Positions 1 through 5,356 of a stretch of DNA of 5,360 bases are shown here, piece after piece. The position numbers and the translations under genes were made by a program. The notes beneath the pieces were generated by a model that saw nothing but the letters and a program-made list of their open reading frames with translations, searched no databases and was not told where the DNA came from. Origin of the DNA: Pseudomonadota bacterium (GTDB lineage Bacteria; Pseudomonadota; Alphaproteobacteria; Micropepsales; Micropepsaceae); assembly GCA_021808875.1 (NCBI GenBank), contig JAKBAU010000236.1, positions 1-5,360 on the forward strand, given 5' to 3'. The stretch's first letter is position 1. Every line of letters starts with the position of its first letter.

Positions 1-18
1 TGTCCTATGATCCCTTAC

Positions 19-70
19 ACCATGATTCTTGCGTATGATAACGTCCTTTATCATGCGCAATAATCATGGT
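19..70. repeat. 52-bp near-perfect palindrome at the recombinase start
   Basis: Two 23-bp arms (19-41 and 48-70) are reverse complements at 21 of 23 positions, around a 6-bp centre, CGTCCT (42-47). The mismatched pairs are 28/61 and 34/55. Each arm holds two copies of ATGAT (or its complement ATCAT) 13 bp apart: 22-26 and 35-39 on the left, 50-54 and 63-67 on the right. A further ATGAT lies at 7-11. Iterated half-sites symmetric about one point are what a set of tyrosine recombinase monomers or a dimeric repressor would bind. The right arm includes the annotated ATG (66-68) of the recombinase. The symmetry is read directly from the sequence; the role is inferred. Confidence 0.85.
29..60. other. 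Putative dif/loxP-like crossover core for a tyrosine recombinase
   Basis: The arms TTGCGTATGATAA (29-41) and TTATCATGCGCAA (48-60) match at 12 of 13 positions as an inverted repeat with a 6-bp spacer. Known dif sites have two 11-bp arms around 6 bp, with the arms ending in ATAA and starting with TTAT next to the spacer. This site shows the same inner ends. loxP has 13-bp arms around 8 bp. Its position directly before a complete tyrosine recombinase gene makes it a good candidate for the cognate recombination site (integration, multimer resolution or inversion). It could instead be only an operator through which the recombinase controls its own gene. No second full copy was found in the window. 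Confidence 0.5.
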
Positions 71-1088
71 ACGGAAGGCAATGGTTAAACCCTCCGATCA
101 TATCCCAGCGCTCATCGCATCAGGACGACCCAGCGGGCTCGCCGAGCTGCTGGCTGGTGACGTGATCCCAGCACTGATCGCCGACGCCGGCGAACAGGCC
201 GCCTGGCGCTACATCGACTTTTTCACAGCTAACATCCGCAACCCGAACACACGGAGGGCCTATGCACGTGCGTGCCACACTTTCTTCGCCTGGTGCGAGC
301 AACGCGGCCTGAGCCTGGTAGCGATCCGGCCATTCGATGTCGCTACATATATAGAGACACGCGGACAGACCCATTCAGCGCCGGACGTGAAGCAACAGCT
401 TGCCGCGGTGCGCATGCTGTTTGATTGGATGGTCACCGGCCAGATAGTACCGGTGAACCCAGCATCTGCCGTGCGCGGACCGAAGCATGTGGTGAAGACC
501 GGCAAGACGCCCGTGCTCGACCAAAAGGAGTGGCGAACGCTGCTCGACAGCATTCCGACCGAGACGGTGCGGGATCTGCGTGACCGGGCGCTGATCGCCA
601 CCCTCACTTATTCCTTTGCCCGCATCACTGCCGCCTTGACGATGAAGGTGCATGATCTTCGGCCGAAAGGGGCCGGTTGGCAGCTCAGGTTGCACGAGAA
701 AGGGGGCAAGCATCATGCCATGCCATGCCACCATGCCCTCGCCGAGGCGCTGCGCGCTTACATCAACGTTGCGGGCATCGCGAAGGATGGCAAGGGCTTT
801 CTGTTCCGTACCTCACCGCGGCACAACGCCAGTATGCTCACCGAACAGCCGATGACCCAGTCGGATGCGTGGCGCATGGTGCGCCGACGCGCTGCTGCCG
901 CCGGCATTCACGAACCGATTGGGAATCACAGCTTCCGCGCGACCGGGATCACCGCCTATTTGGCCAATGGCGGTTCGCTGGAGCATGCGCAGGAGATGGC
1001 CGCGCATGAAAGCCCGCGCACAACCAAGCTCTATGATCGGACGAAGGAGCGGCTGACCCAAGACGAGGTTGAGAGAATTAGGCTGTGA
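66..1088 (+). CDS. XerC/D-like tyrosine recombinase / integrase
   Basis: This is a site-specific DNA recombinase that cuts and rejoins DNA through a 3'-phosphotyrosine link. The 340-residue protein has a helical SAM-like core-binding domain (about 45-130) and a catalytic domain (about 150-335). The full catalytic set is visible: R186 (in SFARITAAL), K212 (in HEKGGK), H288 and R291 (in HSFRATG), H314 (in AAHES) and nucleophile Y323 (in KLYDR). The spacings H+3=R, R+23=H and H+9=Y are the same as in XerD, so the protein is probably active. The length fits XerC/D-type and simple integron- or plasmid-type recombinases, with no large arm-binding domain. The start is uncertain. ATG 66 lies inside a palindrome and has no Shine-Dalgarno sequence. 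ATG 81 (M6) has GGAAGG only 2 nt ahead of it. The gene converges on the RES toxin operon, with about 164 bp between them. Whether it moves an island, resolves multimers or inverts DNA cannot be told from the window. Confidence 0.93.
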   Translation: MVRKAMVKPSDHIPALIASGRPSGLAELLAGDVIPALIADAGEQAAWRYIDFFTANIRNPNTRRAYARACHTFFAWCEQRGLSLVAIRPFDVATYIETRGQTHSAPDVKQQLAAVRMLFDWMVTGQIVPVNPASAVRGPKHVVKTGKTPVLDQKEWRTLLDSIPTETVRDLRDRALIATLTYSFARITAALTMKVHDLRPKGAGWQLRLHEKGGKHHAMPCHHALAEALRAYINVAGIAKDGKGFLFRTSPRHNASMLTEQPMTQSDAWRMVRRRAAAAGIHEPIGNHSFRATGITAYLANGGSLEHAQEMAAHESPRTTKLYDRTKERLTQDEVERIRL

Positions 1089-1252
1089 ATCGTGAGTGAT
1101 CTACGCATCAAGGATCTGGCTAATCCGGTTGGTTACTGCGGCCACGCCGGCCTGGTTTTGATCCGCCGTTGACATGGCTGTCTTGGCCGGAAGAAATTGG
1201 AGGCGGATATTCACTGCCGACTGATGCACCTGGCCAGGACCAACCATGCTGC

Positions 1253-1921
1253 CTATTTAAGCCTCACGATTTCGATCCGCTGCGATGCGGCCTCGACCGT
1301 CAGACGCCAGTGATCGGCCTGGGTGACCAGCAGTATTTTCCTGGGCCGGTAGGCCACGACGTTTACGCCGCCTTGGTGCCGGACACTATCGTAGATGATG
1401 CCCGCGCCACCCGAAGCACGGAGGGCTTCGCCCATGGCCTGCGAGGCCGCGTAGTTGGCTGGATCGTAGACACCAGGCCAACGTGCCTGCTCGCCTCGGA
1501 TATCGAGGTAATCGCCATCGATCAGGGCGGTATAGGTGCGATAGTCGCGCACCAGGCTCGCTTTCGACGTCGCGACGGCTTCTCGACGAAGATGGTGGGC
1601 GACTTCGAAAGCAGCTGTCCGTAGCTCGGCCGAGGCGTACCAGGCACCGAGATCCGGCCCGTTGAATCGCGCTCCAGCAGATGAAACATGGAGAAATGAC
1701 GCCATCACGACGCTGGCGTTGGGGCGCCCATAGACCCACTCATCGCTGGGTAAGCGATAAAGCCGATCTTTCACAATGCGGTCGTTCGTCCAACCGACGA
1801 GCTCCATCACCGCTGCGGCGTCCGCGGTCGTCACAACGGTGTCGAAAAGGCCGATTGGCGGGAATTTCGAGGGGATCAGCCGGTAGGAAGGTTTGGGGGC
1901 AGGGGAGAAGGTCTCGCTCAA
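1253..1921 (-). CDS. RES-domain toxin, NAD+ phosphorylase family
   Basis: This is the toxin of a type II toxin-antitoxin pair. Characterised RES toxins (such as MbcT of Mycobacterium tuberculosis and the Pseudomonas putida Res protein) stop growth by breaking down cytoplasmic NAD+. The 222-residue protein shows the family landmarks in order: YRLIPSKFPPIGLFD (13-27), RFNGPDLGAWYA (85-96) with the conserved Arg85 and Tyr95 ten residues apart, Glu106 in TAAFE, YLDIRGEQ (138-145) and GIIYDSVRHQGGVNVVAYRP (174-193) with Ser179. No key residue is obviously missing, so it is probably functional. The start is TTG at 1921-1919, overlapping the antitoxin stop TGA (1920-1918). No better start lies upstream, and a GAGGA (1938-1934) sits 12 nt ahead. 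Translation is therefore likely coupled to the antitoxin, with the weak TTG keeping toxin levels below antitoxin. The stop is TAG at 1253-1255. Confidence 0.92.
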   Translation of the reverse strand: MSETFSPAPKPSYRLIPSKFPPIGLFDTVVTTADAAAVMELVGWTNDRIVKDRLYRLPSDEWVYGRPNASVVMASFLHVSSAGARFNGPDLGAWYASAELRTAAFEVAHHLRREAVATSKASLVRDYRTYTALIDGDYLDIRGEQARWPGVYDPANYAASQAMGEALRASGGAGIIYDSVRHQGGVNVVAYRPRKILLVTQADHWRLTVEAASQRIEIVRLK

Positions 1922-2454
1922 GAGATGACGAGGTCCTCGTCGCGGTATGGCGCGAAGTTACGGTCCAGTGCCTCGACGGGTTCCATGTAGATGCCGCCCC
2001 GCGCCGCATCCAGGAAGCGCCGAACTGTCATGAGCCCGTCCTGGGTGCCGCTTGTCACGAGAGCCAGTGGCGGCCTGCCGCCGAATACGGTGGCTCCGTG
2101 CGGCGTCTTGAGCCAGGCGACACCTTCTTTCTCGCTTGGATGCAGGATGCCAAGGGCCTGATGAATGCCGAGCACGGCCGATATGCGGGTCAAGGTGTCG
2201 ACATCGAGGGTCATCTCGCCATGCTCACGGGCGATTTTGGCCCATTTGTAGAATGTCGATCGGGCAGGACATCCCAGGATCAGGAGCCGCTGCTCCTCGT
2301 CGAGGCCCCATAGATCCGCGATGGCCAGGAACGCCCGCACGCCGGGCGCACTCAGGCGTCTCCGGTTCTGTGGCGAAAATCGGCTCTGATCGAGATGATC
2401 CGATCTCTCGGGATCAGGCTGTCGTGCGGCGCTAGATGCTTTCGGCATGGCCAT
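1918..2454 (-). CDS. Xre/MbcA/ParS-family antitoxin of the RES toxin
   Basis: This 178-residue cytoplasmic antitoxin probably binds the RES toxin and represses its own operon. After a variable N-terminal segment (1-28) comes the block RRLSAPGVRAFLAIADLWGL (32-51), which opens the Xre-like helix-turn-helix region (to about 103). That region includes the LILGCPARSTFYKW stretch (58-71) and LDVDTLTRISAVLGIHQAL (83-101). The C-terminal DUF2384-type toxin-binding domain follows (about 105-152), with AWLKTPHGATVFGGRPPL (113-130) and VRRFLDAARGG (144-154). A 24-residue acidic tail (155-178) extends past the RGG at which many relatives are thought to end. ATG 2454 is used here. ATG 2448 (M3) is equally possible, with AGAG about 9 nt ahead. 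It is the first gene of the operon, the usual order for this family, and its end overlaps the toxin start by 3 bp within TTGA. Confidence 0.9.
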   Translation of the reverse strand: MAMPKASSAARQPDPERSDHLDQSRFSPQNRRRLSAPGVRAFLAIADLWGLDEEQRLLILGCPARSTFYKWAKIAREHGEMTLDVDTLTRISAVLGIHQALGILHPSEKEGVAWLKTPHGATVFGGRPPLALVTSGTQDGLMTVRRFLDAARGGIYMEPVEALDRNFAPYRDEDLVIS

Positions 2455-2474
2455 CTCTGAATGTCCATAAATAG

Positions 2475-2501
2475 ACTATATCCGTTACGAGACACGGTCA
2501 A
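2475..2501 (-). promoter_or_regulatory. Candidate promoter of the antitoxin-RES operon
   Basis: Read on the minus strand, TTGACC (2501-2496, 5 of 6 to the -35 consensus) is followed after 15 nt by TATAGT (2480-2475, 5 of 6 to the -10 consensus). The 15-nt spacing is short; a 17-nt spacing would give the poorer TAGTCT. The -10 overlaps a small perfect dyad ATAG-A-CTAT (2471-2479), a possible operator for antitoxin autorepression. It lies about 20 nt before the antitoxin ATG, a sensible place for the operon promoter. Confidence 0.5.
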
Positions 2502-2511
2502 CCGATCCAGG

Positions 2512-2528
2512 GCCGCCGCACCGGCGGC
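2512..2528. repeat. GC-rich 7-bp inverted repeat upstream of the antitoxin promoter
   Basis: GCCGCCG and CGGCGGC form a perfect 7-bp stem with the 3-nt loop CAC. No T-run follows on either strand, so it is a poor intrinsic terminator. It sits 10 bp upstream of the candidate -35 of the minus-strand operon and could shield that promoter or bind a regulator. The stem is seen directly; the function is unknown. Confidence 0.4.
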
Positions 2529-3085
2529 TCTCGACATTCAAGAAGCGGGGCTTTCCCGGCGATACACTGAGCGTCTGGTTCTGGTATTTTTAGGACATTA
2601 CCCGGCGAACGATACAGAGACCGCGCGCGTCGCCGATGCGGTAACAAGACCTTATCGAAAATTGGATGACACGATGATCGCGCAACACGATGCACGAGTG
2701 CCTCAATCTGGCAGGGATGATTAGGCTCTGCGACAGCGGCTCTCGCCGGCGAACCGTTCTTGGCCATGAGGTATACAATCGGTAGACTAAAGGTATATCA
2801 CAATGTCTATGCCGGCCCAGATGCGTTGCAGCCAGAGCAAACTCTGCGCAGTCGCTTGGGCAATTCCGATGACATCCCTACAGACGGTAGAACAACCTGG
2901 AGCGGGCTTGCCGATCCCGCCCGAATCACATCTCGAACGACACCGCGACTGGGTTTGTGCCAATCCCTTGGCAGGTCGGCACTAGAGCCTGCAGATTACA
3001 AACCCTGGGTTGGCGATTGCCTTCGCACATGCGAAAAGCCAACTCCCTTGTCATGTGCAAGAGTCATGGAGGACAGTAGCTTGTG
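2529..3085. other. Long stretch with no supported gene
   Basis: About 560 bp between the antitoxin-RES promoter and the next small operon. Open frames exist (for example 2760-3095 and 2803-2985 on the plus strand), but none gives a recognisable motif and none combines a good start with protein-like composition. The stretch holds several short inverted repeats, including GCGGG/CCCGC (2902-2906/2916-2920) and the larger structure at 3007-3045, and a GGTATA repeated at 2771-2776 and 2792-2797. It reads like eroded DNA between modules. I could not recognise a transposase remnant in any of the six frames. Confidence 0.5.
3007..3045. repeat. Imperfect two-part stem-loop
   Basis: An outer stem GTTGGC (3009-3014) with GCCAAC (3038-3043), extended by a G-U and a G-C pair, encloses a perfect dyad TTCGCA-CA-TGCGAA (3022-3035). 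A second small dyad, AACCC-T-GGGTT (3001-3011), overlaps its left edge, so the two folds compete. It lies about 100 bp upstream of the ribbon-helix-helix gene. It could be a regulator site, part of an untranslated leader, or chance structure. There is no T-run to make it a terminator. Confidence 0.35.
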
Positions 3086-3090
3086 TAAGG

Positions 3091-3115
3091 TATGATAGGC
3101 GCTTATACGCCTATC
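3091..3115 (+). promoter_or_regulatory. Palindromic operator overlapping a -10-like box
   Basis: GATAGGCG (3094-3101) and CGCCTATC (3108-3115) are a perfect 8-bp inverted repeat around CTTATA. TATGAT (3091-3096, 5 of 6 to TATAAT) runs into its left arm. A site of this shape about 37 bp before a ribbon-helix-helix gene fits autorepression, the usual mode for such antitoxins. No convincing -35 is seen 17 bp upstream. Because TGTTTTT follows the right arm, the same hairpin could also act as an intrinsic terminator for any plus-strand transcript coming from the left. Outer TAAGG (3086-3090) and CCTTA (3125-3129) add a looser flanking repeat. Confidence 0.5.
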
Positions 3116-3141
3116 TGTTTTTCGCCTTAGGTGGCTATCTT

Positions 3142-3145
3142 GGAG
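3142..3145 (+). promoter_or_regulatory. Ribosome binding site deciding the start of the RHH gene
   Basis: GGAG lies 6 nt before ATG 3152, while the longer reading from GTG 3131 has no such site. This favours the 86-residue protein, in which the conserved RWTVSVS strand starts near residue 7. Confidence 0.65.
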
Positions 3146-3151
3146 ACAAGC

Positions 3152-3412
3152 ATGCTCGACGGTACAACGCGATGGACCGTATCTGTCTCCAAAGAAACTG
3201 ACATTGCGGTTCGCTGCTTTCTCGCCAAGCGCGGTATGAAAAAAGGTGATCTCTCGAAATTCATCGAAGACGCAGTGCGTTGCCGCGTTCTTGACCAGAC
3301 GGTTGAAGAGGTGCGCAGCCAATGTGCCGACATGCCAGCCGACGCGCTCGAGGCCCTGGTCAATGAGGCCGTGACGGAAACGCGTAGGGCATTCGAACCG
3401 AAAGTCCGATAA
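3152..3412 (+). CDS. Ribbon-helix-helix (CopG-like) antitoxin, now orphaned
   Basis: This 86-residue protein has an N-terminal DNA-binding ribbon-helix-helix fold. The strand is RWTVSVSKET (7-16), helix A about 16-28, and helix B GDLSKFIEDAVRCRVLD (32-48). The arm from about 49 to 80 is predicted helical (VEEVRSQ, ADALEALVNEAVTETRR) and would be the toxin-binding part. Small RHH proteins ending this way are typically antitoxins encoded just before PIN-domain (VapC-like) ribonuclease toxins. Here the bases straight after the stop carry a broken PIN start, which supports that reading. The dyad at 3094-3115 is its likely operator. The antitoxin frame itself is intact, so it may persist as a DNA-binding repressor or as an immunity factor against a related toxin elsewhere. 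The family call rests on pattern recognition, not a search. Confidence 0.78.
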   Translation: MLDGTTRWTVSVSKETDIAVRCFLAKRGMKKGDLSKFIEDAVRCRVLDQTVEEVRSQCADMPADALEALVNEAVTETRRAFEPKVR

Positions 3413-3413
3413 G

Positions 3414-3517
3414 GTGTCTGACCGGTTATTGAGACGAACATTTCCATCAGCGCCCTGCTTGCCGGCGCATCTCATTGGTGCCGTGGCGATAAGGTCGGCT
3501 TTCATTTCAGACGGTGA
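3414..3517 (+). pseudogene. Remnant of a PIN-domain (VapC-like) toxin
   Basis: One base after the antitoxin TAA (3410-3412) there is a GTG (3414) reading VSDR. In a different frame from 3425 comes VIETNISISALLAGASHWCR, which closely resembles the opening VIDTNxxISALL of PIN-domain ribonucleases. The two parts would join as VSDR-VIETN if a short indel near 3424 is assumed, because a TGA (3419-3421) closes the second frame upstream. The PIN similarity fades after about residue 16, and the frame ends at TGA 3515-3517, so about 100 or more residues of a normal PIN toxin, including the later acidic metal ligands, are missing. The first catalytic Asp is also replaced by Glu. I read this as a dead, truncated toxin gene. 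Confidence 0.62.
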
Positions 3518-3623
3518 CGTAGAATAGGGCGTAACCAGCGGTAGAAAAGCCATGGTTTTGCCTCATTCGACAGGCGTTCAAAAATGCGGTGCGCGCTGAT
3601 TATGGCTGTGGGTGCTCCGGATT

Positions 3624-3633
3624 AGAGGAAAGG
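3624..3633 (+). promoter_or_regulatory. Ribosome binding site deciding the start of the permease gene
   Basis: AGAGGAAAGG ends 6 nt before ATG 3640 and is the strongest Shine-Dalgarno sequence in the window. It argues against the upstream in-frame GTG at 3589, which would add 17 residues of poor membrane-protein character (MRADYGCGCSGLEERLH). Confidence 0.75.
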
Positions 3634-3639
3634 TTGCAC

Positions 3640-4521
3640 ATGACAGAACTATCTGAACCGGCCGCGAAGATTCGAGAATTCCGGCAGCCGGTGCATTTCT
3701 CGTTGTCGGCAGATCGTGGTTGGGGGCAGCGGCTGCAGCTGGCGGCCACTGACCTTAAAGACGGCGTTCGGCTCTGGCGTTTGATCTGGACCTTGGGAGT
3801 TTCGGACATCAAATTGCGGTATCGAGGGTCAACGCTTGGGCCGTTCTGGTTGACTATCTCGATGGGAGTTCAGGTGGCTGCTATGGGCTTCCTGTATGCC
3901 GATCTGTTTCACACTGACATCCACACATACCTCCCCTACCTCACGATCTCCATCGTTCTATGGGGGTATCTTAATACCCTGATCACGGATGGTTGCGTCT
4001 GCTTCTCAAGCTCGGATTCCCTGATCAAGGGTACTCGAATGCCGTTTACGGTGCATGCTGCCCGCTCCGTGGTGCGTAACACAATCGTGTTGGCCCATAA
4101 TCTGGTTGTTGTGGTGGTTGTATTTGCAATTATGGGGATACATGAGTCGCTGTATTCGTTCGCTGCGATACCGGCCTTTGCACTATGGGTGATTGATGGT
4201 TTTGCAATTTCCCTTTTATTTGGTGCTTTCTGTGCCCGGTTTCGAGACGTTCCACAGGTTATCATGGCATTGATGCAGGTCGCATTCTTTGTGACGCCTA
4301 TCATGTGGAATGCGAAAATACTTGAGAGCCACCCGCAGGCCGATCTTCTGATTCGGCTCAACCCGTTTTTCTATATTCTTGAAATCCTGAGAGCGCCGCT
4401 GCTTGGCTCTCCAATGACTGTCGATATGGTACTGAAGGCGCTGATTGTCTCGGCTGGGGTTATTGTTGTCAGCGCCATCGGTTTTGCCAGGACTCGTGGT
4501 CGCATCGCTTACTGGGTTTGA
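3640..4521 (+). CDS. ABC-2 type polysaccharide export permease (Wzm/KpsM-like)
   Basis: This is the inner-membrane channel subunit of an ABC exporter that moves lipid-linked or anchored polysaccharide (O antigen, capsule, teichoic-type polymers) from cytoplasm to periplasm. The 293-residue protein has a cytoplasmic N-terminus, with the family block DIKLRYRGSTLGPFW (56-70) leading into about six membrane segments: roughly 67-90, 98-118, 146-166, 172-196, 203-223 and 264-283. ARFRDVPQV (199-207), TPIMW (219-223) and NPFFYILEILRAPLLG (241-256) are typical of the family, as is the RIAYWV ending. The N-terminus is about 35 residues longer than a compact KpsM. The ATPase gene starts 4 bp after its stop, so the two are co-transcribed. 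Parts of it are clearly AT-richer than the recombinase gene, as often seen in surface-glycan loci. The exact glycan exported cannot be read from this gene alone. Confidence 0.92.
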   Translation: MTELSEPAAKIREFRQPVHFSLSADRGWGQRLQLAATDLKDGVRLWRLIWTLGVSDIKLRYRGSTLGPFWLTISMGVQVAAMGFLYADLFHTDIHTYLPYLTISIVLWGYLNTLITDGCVCFSSSDSLIKGTRMPFTVHAARSVVRNTIVLAHNLVVVVVVFAIMGIHESLYSFAAIPAFALWVIDGFAISLLFGAFCARFRDVPQVIMALMQVAFFVTPIMWNAKILESHPQADLLIRLNPFFYILEILRAPLLGSPMTVDMVLKALIVSAGVIVVSAIGFARTRGRIAYWV

Positions 4522-4525
4522 TATT

Positions 4526-5356
4526 ATGGCATATCTTACTGCTTTTAACATCGCGGTCGACTTCCCACTCTATCACAGCGATAGCCGGTCCCTGAAAAAG
4601 ACGATCATGGGCAAGGCTGCCGGTCGCTTCGGCCGTGATCAGAAGCATCGTCCAGTTGTTCAGGCGTTGCGGAACATCTCGTTCTCTCTCCGTTCGGGCG
4701 ATCGGCTCGGGCTGATCGGCTCGAACGGTTCGGGCAAGACGACACTACTGCGCGCCCTGTCAGGGATCTACCAGCCGACTGTTGGCTCGCTCTCGATGGA
4801 AGGTCGGCTCACTTCGCTGCTTGATCCTGGGCAGGGTATGAACATGGATCTCACAGGTCGGGAGAATATCCGTCTCCGTGGGTATTTCCTGGGTCTGCCA
4901 CGGCCGGAAATCGACCGGCTGGAGGCCGATGTCGAGGACTTCTCGGAACTCGCGCAATTCCTTGATTTACCAGTGAGGAATTATTCCTCTGGCATGGTGA
5001 TTCGTCTTGCTTTTGCTATGGCGACAGCCTTCCCACCCGAAATGTTGCTGATGGACGAATGGATCCTAGCTGGCGACGCGGCCTTCATGGAAAAAGCCAA
5101 GACTCGGATCGAAGGCATGGTTCGACATGCGGATATCCTTATCTTAGCCAGCCACTCCTCATCGATTCTTGCCGAATGGTGCAACCGGCTGATCTGGTTG
5201 GAAAACGGACAAATCAAGGCTGATGGAATGCCGATGGATGTCCTCAAGAGCTATCTTCCCAGAAATGCGTTTGAAGAAGTACTCTCGGCATTTATTGAAA
5301 AGACGCACAAAACAAATAAAATTGCCACTGAAACGAATATAACGTTTCATGAATAG
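4526..5356 (+). CDS. ABC polysaccharide exporter ATPase (Wzt/KpsT-like, short form)
   Basis: This is the cytoplasmic ATP-hydrolysing subunit that pairs with the preceding permease. The 276-residue protein has Walker A GSNGSGKTT (65-73), the Wzt-type LTGRENIRLRG segment (109-119), ABC signature YSSGM (153-157), Walker B MLLMDE (173-178) with catalytic Glu178, D-loop AGD (182-184) and switch His210 (ASHSSS). All are intact. The N-terminal stretch to about 50, with HSDSRSLKKTI, is typical of the family. After the nucleotide-binding domain (to about 243) only a short, Lys/Thr-rich tail follows. It therefore lacks the C-terminal carbohydrate-binding domain of long Wzt proteins and resembles KpsT or Rhizobium-type short forms. 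ATG 4526 is preferred. It has a poor Shine-Dalgarno sequence and is probably translated by coupling with the permease. Upstream in-frame starts lie inside the permease gene. The stop is TAG 5354-5356. ATG codons at 5349 and 5358 could begin a next gene, but too little is shown. Confidence 0.93.
   Translation: MAYLTAFNIAVDFPLYHSDSRSLKKTIMGKAAGRFGRDQKHRPVVQALRNISFSLRSGDRLGLIGSNGSGKTTLLRALSGIYQPTVGSLSMEGRLTSLLDPGQGMNMDLTGRENIRLRGYFLGLPRPEIDRLEADVEDFSELAQFLDLPVRNYSSGMVIRLAFAMATAFPPEMLLMDEWILAGDAAFMEKAKTRIEGMVRHADILILASHSSSILAEWCNRLIWLENGQIKADGMPMDVLKSYLPRNAFEEVLSAFIEKTHKTNKIATETNITFHE

Noticed and set aside
1129..1157. Possible terminator between the convergent recombinase and RES genes (GGCC repeats followed by TGGTTTTG)
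   Set aside because: The stem is only about 4 bp and the T-run is interrupted; the 10-bp palindrome CCTGGCCAGG at 1229-1238 has no loop or T-run either.
1092..1172. 26-codon frame after the recombinase (MSDLRIKDLANPVGYCGHAG and a few more)
   Set aside because: Too short, no ribosome binding site and no recognisable family; it could be an eroded gene end, but nothing supports it.
1169..1197. TTGACA at 1169-1174 as a promoter
   Set aside because: The hexamer 17 nt downstream (AGAAAT) is a poor -10, and there is no plus-strand gene to drive.
1681..2313. 210-codon open frame on the plus strand opposite the RES and antitoxin genes
   Set aside because: Arg/Gly-rich translation without any domain, antisense to two clearly recognised genes.
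2760..3095. Possible small genes in the long gap (2760-3095 and 2803-2985, plus strand)
   Set aside because: AAAGG lies 9 nt before ATG 2803, but neither translation shows protein-like patterns or a known family; kept as unexplained sequence.
3090..3097. GTATGATA shared with the recombinase core site (33-40), suggesting a second Xer-type site flanking the modules
   Set aside because: The 8-mer sits in a different register relative to each dyad centre (3 bp off), the rest of the arms do not match, and an 8-base match in this length is not strong evidence.
2996..3553. 185-codon open frame on the minus strand opposite the RHH gene
   Set aside because: It shows no motif, and most of it is antisense to a well-formed ribbon-helix-helix gene with its own ribosome binding site and operator-like site; it looks like a shadow.
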